64,000 nt of DNA from JAEUNJ01 sp052035955 (lineage in GTDB: Bacteria > Pseudomonadota > Gammaproteobacteria > Burkholderiales > Rhodocyclaceae), in contig JBPOHD010000016.1 of NCBI GenBank assembly GCA_052035955.1, forward strand, positions 26,715-90,714, given 5' to 3'. Within the stretch, counting starts at the first letter, position 1; every line of letters starts with the position of its first letter. Under the pieces are notes generated by a model that was given only the letters and a program-made list of their open reading frames with translations, was not told the origin of the DNA and ran no database searches. Positions 8,781 to 18,100 of the stretch are shown in pieces. The position numbers and the translations under genes were made by a program.

Positions 8781-9345
8781 GGGCCCCTGCGCCTCCTTCG
8801 GCGACCCTGGCCTGACAGAAGGCGAGGATTTCCCGACGCTGGGTCAGCCAACCCTGCACGAGTTTTTTCAGCACGGGTTCCCGGCCTGGCGACCCCAGGC
8901 CCTTGCCGTGCACGATGCGGACGCAGCGGAGGCCGGCGTCCCGGCACCCGGAAAGGAAAACCACTATCTCCTGGCGTGCCTCGTCCCGGTTCATGCCGTG
9001 GAGGTCCAGGCTCGCCTGGGTGATCCAGCGACCTCGCCGCAAATCACGGATGACCGACTGCGGCAAGCCTGGCCGGGACCAGGCGGCTTCGTCACCGCCC
9101 TCCAGGTGAAGGTCCAGCAGGACGGGGCCATGCAAGGCTTCCCGAAGGGCCGAAGCTTCGTCACGCTGACGTTGGCGGGGCAGTGCGGGTGGCGGTGGGG
9201 GTTCGTGGTGCACCCGATCCCAGTTCAGCGGGCGGGCACCGCGTACGGCGTCCCGAAACAGCGCCCGCTCTTCGGGTGCCGGCACCGGGGGCTCCGGGGC
9301 CGGAGTTCTTTGGGAATCTGTATTGCCGGGTCGCCTAGCTGCCAA
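8737..9345 (-). CDS. Smr-domain protein
   Basis: About 202 residues with a C-terminal Smr (small MutS-related) domain: the LDLHG motif and the HGKG motif are both present in the right order and spacing. Smr proteins bind or cut nucleic acid (branched DNA or stalled mRNA depending on the member). The N-terminal half is proline-rich and probably disordered. The start is uncertain; TTG at 9345 overlaps the 3' end of trxB by 11 nt and suggests translational coupling behind trxB. Confidence 0.8.
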   Translation of the reverse strand: MAARRPGNTDSQRTPAPEPPVPAPEERALFRDAVRGARPLNWDRVHHEPPPPPALPRQRQRDEASALREALHGPVLLDLHLEGGDEAAWSRPGLPQSVIRDLRRGRWITQASLDLHGMNRDEARQEIVVFLSGCRDAGLRCVRIVHGKGLGSPGREPVLKKLVQGWLTQRREILAFCQARVAEGGAGALIALLQPSPKPSAR

Positions 9346-10288
9346 GATCGTCCAGGTAGCGCTCCGCGTCGAGGGCCGCCATGCAGCCGGTGGCGGCGGA
9401 CGTAATGGCTTGGCGATAGATGTGGTCCTGGACATCGCCCGCGGCGAATACGCCGGGAATGCTGGTGGCCGTCGCATTTCCCTCGCCGCCACCCCGGGTG
9501 ATGATGTAGCCGTTCCTCATCTCCAACTGGCCCGCGAAGAGATCGGTATTGGGCTTATGCCCGATGGCGATGAACACCCCCTGCAGCGCGATGTCCTCCA
9601 GGGCTCCGCTCTTGACATTGCGGATGCGCATGCCGGTGACGCCGGTCTTGTCACCCAGAACCTCGTCCAGAACCGAATCCCAGCGGATGGTTACCTTGCC
9701 GGCAGCCGCCTTCTCGAACAGCTTGTCCTGGAGAATCTTCTCGCCGCGCAGTTTGTCGCGCCGATGCACCACCGTCACGTGGCTTGCGATGTTGGAGAGA
9801 TAGAGCGCCTCCTCCACCGCCGTATTGCCGCCGCCGATCACTGCGACAGGCTGGTTGCGGTAGAAGAAACCGTCACAGGTCGCGCAGGCCGATACCCCCT
9901 TGCCCTGGAAAGCGCTTTCCGACGGCAAGCCCAGGTATTGGGCCGAGGCTCCAGTTGCGATGATCAATGCGTCGCAGGTGTATTCGCCGGCGTCGCCGAC
10001 CAGCCGGAAGGGGCGTGTGCCCAGCCCTACCGTGTGGATATGGTCGAAGATGATTTCCGTGCTGAAGCGCTCTGCGTGCTTCTGGAATCGCGCCATGAGG
10101 TCCGGTCCGAGGACCCCGTCCGCATCGGCCGGCCAGTTATCCACCTCCGTGGTGGTCATGAGTTGTCCGCCCTGGGCCATGCCCGTGATCAGAACGGGCT
10201 TGAGGTTGGCGCGGGCGGCATAGACGGCGGCGGTATATCCGGCCGGACCGGAACCGAGGATCAGAAGGGAACAGTGACGGGCAGGCAT
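9335..10288 (-). CDS. trxB: Thioredoxin reductase
   Basis: A 317-residue FAD enzyme that transfers electrons from NADPH to thioredoxin. The FAD-binding GSGPAGYTAAVYAAR is at the N-terminus, the redox-active ACATCDG is near residue 140, the NADPH-binding GGGNTAVEEALYL follows, and the C-terminal FAD motif GVFAAGDVQD is intact. I chose ATG 10288; a TTG seven codons upstream (10309) is the alternative. A reverse TATAAT (10320-10325) lies upstream. The Smr gene follows with overlap. Confidence 0.97.
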   Translation of the reverse strand: MPARHCSLLILGSGPAGYTAAVYAARANLKPVLITGMAQGGQLMTTTEVDNWPADADGVLGPDLMARFQKHAERFSTEIIFDHIHTVGLGTRPFRLVGDAGEYTCDALIIATGASAQYLGLPSESAFQGKGVSACATCDGFFYRNQPVAVIGGGNTAVEEALYLSNIASHVTVVHRRDKLRGEKILQDKLFEKAAAGKVTIRWDSVLDEVLGDKTGVTGMRIRNVKSGALEDIALQGVFIAIGHKPNTDLFAGQLEMRNGYIITRGGGEGNATATSIPGVFAAGDVQDHIYRQAITSAATGCMAALDAERYLDDLGS

Positions 10289-10319
10289 GGTGGCCGTGGT
10301 GCTCTTCAAAAAAAGAAAA

Positions 10320-10325
10320 ATTATA
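10320..10325 (-). promoter_or_regulatory. Probable -10 element for trxB
   Basis: On the minus strand this reads TATAAT, 31 nt before the trxB ATG. No good -35 element is visible at the usual distance, so confidence is moderate. Confidence 0.4.
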
Positions 10326-10506
10326 CGCCGCCCGAACGAGCCTTCGTCCCGGAGTCCGAGGCCGGCTAGAGGTCGGCCAGCGGTCGGCCGAAGACGGTGC
10401 CACTATTCTTGACGAGGGCATTTTCCGCGCCTGATTTCTCGCGAAATCCATCAAGTTTTTCCTTACAATGGCGTCAACCAACGGATAACCTCGAAAGGAA
10501 TGTGCG

Positions 10507-12108
10507 GTGTTCCGTTCAATCCCCGTGTATGTGGGCCTTTTCCTGTCCCTTGGCGCGAGCCTTACCGCTGCGCAGGAACCCCCCGCGCCGGGTGGTGCTC
10601 TCAAGTTCGCCATCAGCGGTTTTCGGATCGAGGGTAGCAGCCTGCTGCCGACCGAGCTGATCGACAACATGCTTGCTCCCTTTGCCGGGCCGGACAAGGA
10701 CTTCGGGGTCGTGCAACAGGCACTCGCGGCATTGGAGAGCCTGTTTGCCGAAGCCGGTTACACCGTCGTGCAGGTACAACTGCCTGAGCAGGAACTCGAC
10801 AAGGGGGTGATCCGCTTCCGGGTCATCGAAGGGCGGTTGATGACCACCCGGTACGAGGGAAACCGCCATTTCAGCGACGCCAACGTGGGCCGATCGCTGG
10901 CCGCCCTCAAGACAGGGCAGACCCCCAATGTCCTCGACCTGGCGGAAAACCTGCGCCTGATCAACGAAAATCCGGCGAAGCAGACGATCGTGACCCTGAA
11001 AGCCGGCCGGGACGAAGGCGAACTCGATGCGATCGCCAAGACCACCGATCAGGATCCGGTCCGCTTCGCCATGAGCCTCGACAATTCGGGTACCGCAAGT
11101 ACCGGAAAGTACCGGCTGGGCGTCGCGGTGCAGAATGCCAACCTGTTCGACCGGGATCACGTCCTGAGCGTCCAGTACATCACCTCTCCCGACGATCACT
11201 TGAAGCAGGTTTCCATCTTTGGGGCCGGCTACCAGATACCCGTCTACGATTGGAACGGCGCCTTCGGATTCTTCTACGGCAGGTCGAACGTGGATGCGGG
11301 CCGGGTGGACACGGCTGCCGGGAACTACATGATCGCAGGTCGCGGCAGCCTGCTTGGCCTCCGATACACGCAGAACCTCAGGAAGCGGGGAAACTGGGAA
11401 TCGTCCCTGACGATGGGCCTGGACTTCCGGGCCTACGAATCGAGGGTCTCGGCGGTGGGCAGCCAGACGAATCTCGTTCCCGACGTCACCGTCCACCCGA
11501 TCAGCCTGACCTACTCGACGTCCTACCGACAACCGGAGTTGGATTTCAGCGCCTACTTCTCCGCCGTCCAGAACCTTCCCGGCGGCAGCGACGCGGGCGA
11601 TGCCGCCTTCCAGCAGAACGGCCAGCGGCCAGGGGCGAATTCCCGTTACCTGCTGTACCGGTACGGGGCCAATGCATCCTGGATATTACCGTCGGACTGG
11701 CAACTGCGCACGGCCTTTTCCGGCCAGCATACCAACCAGATGCTGATCAGCGGCGAACAATTCGGCGTCGGCGGCGTGGAATCCGTGCGTGGCTACCTGG
11801 AACGCGAGTTGGCCAACGACCGGGGACACCGGGGGAGCATCGAGCTTTACACGCCCGATTGGGGATCCGCACTGGTGGAGACGGCGCGGATGCGAAGCCT
11901 GGCCTTCTACGACTTCGGTTATGTGAGGCGCCTCCTTCCGGCACTGCGCGAGACCCCTGGCGCCGCCATCGCGAGCTTCGGCGTAGGCTTGCGGGGTGGG
12001 TACGGAAAGTCGGTCGGATTCCGGCTGGATTTCGCCAAGGTGGCCGACAAGGGCAACGACCAGACCCGCGGCGTCCGGATGCACGGCGCCCTTTCCTACA
12101 TCTTCTGA
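10507..12108 (+). CDS. Two-partner secretion transporter, TpsB (ShlB/FhaC family)
   Basis: A 533-residue outer-membrane beta-barrel that secretes its TpsA partner. Residues 1-22 form a signal peptide ending TAAQ. A POTRA region follows (about 35-185, FAISGFRIEGSSLLPTELI through the GRLMTTRYEGNRHF stretch), then a 16-strand barrel with the VRGYLERE motif (conserved VRGY/RGF loop element) near residue 425. The protein ends in an aromatic residue (SYIF), as barrel proteins do. The start is GTG with AAGGAA upstream. The TpsA gene begins 10 nt after the stop, so the pair is an operon. Confidence 0.93.
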   Translation: MFRSIPVYVGLFLSLGASLTAAQEPPAPGGALKFAISGFRIEGSSLLPTELIDNMLAPFAGPDKDFGVVQQALAALESLFAEAGYTVVQVQLPEQELDKGVIRFRVIEGRLMTTRYEGNRHFSDANVGRSLAALKTGQTPNVLDLAENLRLINENPAKQTIVTLKAGRDEGELDAIAKTTDQDPVRFAMSLDNSGTASTGKYRLGVAVQNANLFDRDHVLSVQYITSPDDHLKQVSIFGAGYQIPVYDWNGAFGFFYGRSNVDAGRVDTAAGNYMIAGRGSLLGLRYTQNLRKRGNWESSLTMGLDFRAYESRVSAVGSQTNLVPDVTVHPISLTYSTSYRQPELDFSAYFSAVQNLPGGSDAGDAAFQQNGQRPGANSRYLLYRYGANASWILPSDWQLRTAFSGQHTNQMLISGEQFGVGGVESVRGYLERELANDRGHRGSIELYTPDWGSALVETARMRSLAFYDFGYVRRLLPALRETPGAAIASFGVGLRGGYGKSVGFRLDFAKVADKGNDQTRGVRMHGALSYIF

Positions 12109-12118
12109 GGAAGGTCGA

Positions 12119-15100
12119 ATGCCAAGACCAGCGAAGTTGCGGCGGACGGTATCCCGGTCGCCGGCATCGGCACGCCGAGCGGTGGCCTTGGCCCTCGCAT
12201 TGGTATTCCCCGCCGGCGCCGTGGCCAATGGAACCGATCCCCGGGTGACGGCCGGCGCCGCCCAATTCATATTCGGCAAGAAGTCGCTCGACGTCATCAA
12301 TACGCCGGGCACCGTGATCGAGTGGAAGAGCTTCTCTATCCAGGCTGGCGAGATCACCCGGTTCATCCAGCAGAACGCCAGCAGCGCGGTCATGAACCGC
12401 GTCGTCGGTGGCGATCCGACCCTGATCCTGGGCGCCCTGCAGTCCAACGGCCGGGTCTACCTGATCAACCAGAATGGCATCGCCTTCGGCGCCAATGCCC
12501 AGGTCAATGTCGCCGGTCTGGTCGCATCCACGCTCAATCTTTCCAACGCCGATTTCCGGTCGGGACGCCTGGACTTCGGCGCCGCTCCTGGCGCCGGACG
12601 GATTGTGAATGAGGGCGAAATTCGCGCGTTGCCCGGCGGCAAGGTGATCCTGGTGGCACCAGCGGTGGAAAACCGCGGCGTCATCGAGGCACCCGATGGC
12701 GAGGTGTTCCTGGCGGCGGGCCGCAGCGCCAGGCTGATCGATCCCCTTCGTCCCGAGATTCAGGTGGAAGTCCGCGCCGACGACAACGCGGTGCTCAATG
12801 TCGGGCACCTGGCCGGCGGGACGGTCGGCATCTATGCCGGGGCCATTCGCCATTCGGGACGCGCCGGCGCGAATACCGCAATCCTGGGGGAAGGAGGCCG
12901 GATCGTATTCAAGGCCGTTGGGAACCTCCAGGTCGACGCTGGCGCGACCGTCGATGCGAGCGGTACCACGGGCGGCAGCGTCAGCCTCGAGTCGGGCCAA
13001 ACGACACGCGTCGCGGGCACCGTCGCCGCACGGGGTGCCGAGGACCGCGGCGGATCGGTCCGCGTACTCGGCCATCAGGTCGTCCTCGAAGACGATGCGC
13101 ATGTCGAGGCCGGGGGCCGCACCGCCGGCGGCAGCGTCCTCATAGGCGGCGACTTCCAGGGCAAGGGCGGTGTGCCGAATGCCGCGCGGACTTACGTGGC
13201 CCCGGGTGCTACGGTGGACGTGTCAGCGCGGGAAACGGGCAATGGCGGCCGGGTCATCGTCTGGTCGGACGAAGCGACCGGCTACTACGGGCGGATCACC
13301 GCCAAAGGCGGTGCCAGCGGGGGCGATGGCGGCTTCGTCGAGGTTTCCGGGAAGTCCTACCTCGATTACCGGGGAAGCGTAGACCTCAGGGCCAAGGGAC
13401 GGGCGGGACGGCTTCTGCTCGATCCGGATTCCCTGGACATCGGCCTGGTGGCGGATATCGATGGCTTGGGCACGAGCGCCGATCTGGCCCTGCCAACCCT
13501 CCTTTCGACGGACTACTCGGGAGTTGCCAGCCGAATCACGGCTGCCGCCGTCGTGACGCAACTGGACTCCGCCGACGTAGTGTTGCAGGCCGTCGACAAC
13601 ATCACGGTCTCGGCCCCCATCGACGCCAGCCTGAACACGAATTCCCACGGCTTGTCGCTGCAGGCAACGGGCGCCGCCGGGTCCGTCACGCTCAACGAGA
13701 GCATCCTGACCAAAAACGGCGCGATTTCGATCACCGCCGGGACCGGCGGCATTACCCAGGCTGCCGGCAAGACGCTCAGTGCCGGCAGTGGCACCATCAC
13801 CGTGAGCAGCAGTGGTGGCAACCTGGTCCTCGCGGGGGCGCTCGCCACCACCAACGTCACCGCCGGCGCCGTCTCGCTCAGTGGCGTCGACATTCAACTC
13901 GGCAACATGAGTACCGGCTTCGGTGGCGTCGTCACGACCACGCTGAGCGGAGTCGGCACCCAGACTGCCGGCACGGCGATCACCGGGGCCACGGCGTTGA
14001 ACAAGGCCGGTGCCGGAACCCTGACCCTCTCCGAAACCAACACCTACGTGGGTGGCACGACCGTTTCTGGCGGAACGCTCGCCGTGAGCGGCGGCGCCGC
14101 CCTGGCGGACACCGCCCAGGTCGTGGTCAGTGCGGCCGGTACCCTGGCCCTCCTGGCCAACGAGACCATCGGTTCTCTCGCCGGATCAGGTACCGTCGAT
14201 CTGGGGGCCAATACCCTTACCTCGGGCGGTCCGGGCACGACCTCTGCCTTTTCCGGCGCGATCGGCGGAACGGGCGGCATCGTCAAACTGGGAATCGGGA
14301 CCCTGACCCTGTCCGGGACCAACACCTTTACGGGCCTTGCCGACGTGCAGGGCGGCAACCTTACCCTGAACGGCGGCAATGCCATGGCCGACACGGCGCC
14401 GGTCAACGTGGCGGCCGGTGCGACCCTGATCCTCGGCGCGAACGAGACCATCGGATCCCTCGCTGGCGCCGGTACCGTGAACCTGGGTTCGAGGACGCTG
14501 GCCGCCGGTGGCGATGGGAGTACGACGACTTTCTCGGGAACCATCTTAGGCAGCGGTGGCGTCACGAAAACCGGGGCCGGTACCTTGACCCTTTCGGGGG
14601 CCAACACCTACAGCGGCCTGACGGACGTACAGGCCGGGACGCTGGCGCTGGGGGCGAGCGACGTGCTGGACGACACCTCGACGGTCAAGGTGAGCGGCGG
14701 CACACTGGACATCGGCGCCAACAGCGACACCGTGGCCGGCGTGCAACTGACTGCAGGCAGCATCGCGGGAACGACGGGGGTGCTGAGTTCGACGACGGAC
14801 TTCGACGTGCAGTCGGGGAGCGTGAGCGCCAAGCTGGGCGGCGCGGCCGGGCTGGTGAAGAGCACGGCCGGGACCGTTACCCTGTCGGGCGGCAACACCT
14901 ACAGCGGGCTGACGGACGTACAGGCCGGGACGCTGGCGCTGGGGGCGAGCAACGTGCTGGCCGACGCCTCGACCCTTGCGGTAGTTGCCGGCGCGACGCT
15001 GGACTTCAATACCCACAGCGACACGGTCGCTTCGGTTGCGTCCGGTGGTGTCCTGACCGGCACCGGCGGGGCGACCCTGACGGCGGCGACCTATACGCTG

Positions 15101-18100
15101 AATGGCGGATCCGTCGACATCGACCTCGGTGCCGGGACGCTCACCCAGGCCTCGGGAACGACGACCCTGAATGGATCGTCCGGCGCGGCGACGATAGACG
15201 TGACCGGCGGGACCCTGGTCCTCGGGGCCGCCAACCGGCTATCCAATTCGGCGACGGTGACCATCGCCGGCGGTGCGACCCTCGACCTCGTCGGATTCAA
15301 CGATACGGTCGGCACATTCGCCAGCGGCGGAACCCTGGCCGGTTCCGGAACGCTCACCGCATCGACCTACACCCTCGGCGGCGGTTCCATCGACGCCAAC
15401 CTGGGCGCCGGAACGCTCACCCAGAGCGCTGCGACGACGACACTGAACGGCGCAGCGGCAGCGACCACGGTGCATATCGACGGCGGGATACTGCGTCTCG
15501 GGGCCGCAAATCGTCTGGCCAACACGGCCGCCATCACCGTTAGCGGCGGGACGCTGGACATCGGCGCCAACAACGACACGGTGGGGGCGGTGAGCCTGGT
15601 CAGCGGCGCGATCGACGGGACCACCGGCGTACTGACCGGTACCTCCTATGCCGTCCAGTCGGGCAGCATCGGCGCGATCCTGGGCGGGTCGGGCAACCTG
15701 ACGAAGACGACGGCCGGGACGGTGACCCTCGCCAATGCGAACACCTATGCCGGAACCACGACGGTGTCGGCCGGAACCCTGGCCCTGGGCGCCGATGCTG
15801 CCCTGGGAAGCGGCACGGACCTGGTGGTGAGCGGCGGTACCCTGGACATCGGGACCTTCAACGCGACGGTGGCCGGCGCCCAATTGACCTCCGGAACCAT
15901 CGCCGGCACTTCGGGGACACTGACCTCCACGACAAATTACGACCTGCGGTCCGGGTCCGTGTCGGCCGCCTTGGGCGGCACCGTCGGCGCCACCAAGAGC
16001 ACGGCGGGGGCCGTCACCCTGTCGGGAGCCAATACCTACACGGGGACGACGGCCGTGTCGGCCGGCACCCTCAACCTGGCCGGCGGCGCGGCGATCGACG
16101 ACTCGGCCGCCGTGACGGTTGCCGCGGGAGCCACCCTGGCCCTCGCCGCCAGCGAGGCCGTCGGATCCATCGCCGGGGCGGGTGCGGTGAACCTGGGATC
16201 CGGTACGTTGACGACGGCGGGCGGCGCAACGACGTTCTCGGGGGGCATTTCCGGCGCCGGCGGCCTGGCATTGACGGGCAGTTCGTTCACCCTCTCGGGG
16301 ACCAACACCTACACCGGACTGACGGATGTCCAGGGCGGGATCCTGACGCTCAACGGGGGGACGGCGGTCGCCGATTCGGCGGCGGTCCAGGTGGCCTCCG
16401 GCGCCACCCTCCTGCTCGGCGCGAACGAGACGATCGGTTCCCTCGCCGGAGCCGGCGACGTCGGCCTGGGAACCCGGACATTGACGACCGGCGGCAGCGG
16501 CGCAAGCACGTCGCATACCGGCACTATCAGCGGGACGGGCGGAATCACCAAGCAGGGGAGCGGCACTTTCACGCTCGGGGGCGGCAATTCCTACACCGGT
16601 ACCACCCTGGTCCAGGCCGGCACCCTGGCCTTCGGCGCAAGCGACGTACTGGCCGATACGGCGGCGGTGACCATCAACGGGGGCGTGCTGGATATCGCGG
16701 GACACAATGACACCGTCGGGACCGTGACCCTGGTGTCGGGAACCATCACCGGAACCTCGGGGGCGTTGACCGGCGCGGCCTATGCAATGCAATCGGGAAC
16801 CGTGGACGCCATCCTGGCCGGTGGCGGCGCGATGACGAAGACCACGGCAGGGACGGTCACCCTGGCCGGCAACAACGTGTTTGCAGGCGGAACGACGATG
16901 AACGCGGGCACGCTGATCGTCACCCACGACAATGGCCTCGGCGTGGGCTCGGTGGCAGTCGATGCATCGGCGGCAGCTGCCACCCTGGACCTACGCTCAG
17001 TGACCGTAGCGAACGATATCAGCCTGAAAAACGGGGTCGGCACGGCCTTGCTGACGGCCGGGTCAGGCACCGCCAGCGGTGCGGGGCAACTCACCCTCAT
17101 CGGCGGCGGAAGGCTCTCCGCAGCGGTCGGCGCCACCTTGACGATGGACGGGAAGGTAACCGGCATAGGCGGCTTGACGGTTGCCGGGCCCGGGACGGTG
17201 ATCCTGACGAACGGAACCAACGACTACACCGCGGGCACCACCTTGAATGCCGGCGCACTGCTCGCGGTCACCGACGCCGGAGCCCTGGGTGGCGCGGCGG
17301 CCAGCGTGGCGGCGGGTGGCCTCCTGGATCTCCGCAATACGGGATTGGTTCCGCTGTCCAGTACCGTGAATCTCGACGGCGGAACCGTAACGGTATCCAC
17401 AGGCAACAGCACCCTGGGCAACGTGGTCATCGGCGCTGCCGGGAGCACCCTGTCCGCAGGCGCTGGTGCCCAGCTGGCAGGAGGCGGTATCGTCACCGAC
17501 GCCGGAAGCCACGGATTCACGGTGAGCGGCGCCGGGGGTGTCAGCCTGACCAATGTCGCCAACAATTTCGGCGGCACGGTGACAGTCTCGGCGGGAACGG
17601 TGGACCTCGTCGACAACAACACGGGGTTGTTGACCGTCCTGCTCGCCGGGTCCGGCAACACGACCGTTTCATCCACCGGTGCCGGTGGGGTCTCGGTGTC
17701 CGGGACATCCCTCGGCAGCCTGGACGTGACGGGAACGGCAGGCATCGGCCTGATCGGCAATGTCGGCACGGGGGCAGGGCAGACCTATCACAGCCCGGTC
17801 ACCCTGGCCGCCGATGTCTCGCTGACGGCGCCTACCGTGGCCTTTTCCGGCACGGTGAATGGTGCCCGGACCCTTTCCATCATCGGCGATGCCAGCTTTG
17901 CCGGCCCGGTCGGAGCGAGCAGCGCACTGAGTTCCCTGACGGTGTCGGGAACCTCCGCCCTGAATGGAAACTCAATACGAACCACCGGCAACCAGGACTA
18001 CAGCGGCGCCGTCGTCCTGGGGGCGGACACCCATCTCACGGCCGCCAACATCCGCTTTGCCTCCACAGTGGACGGCGGTTACGTGCTGCAACTCACCGGA

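Noticed and set aside
15239..16927. A long minus-strand frame within the TpsA gene
   Set aside because: It mirrors the repetitive GC-rich TpsA coding sequence; no start signal or domain is seen.
14000..17300. Regularly repeated sequence that might suggest a CRISPR array
   Set aside because: The repeats are long, imperfect and in frame; they encode beta-strand repeats of the TpsA protein and there are no unique spacers of constant length or cas genes.
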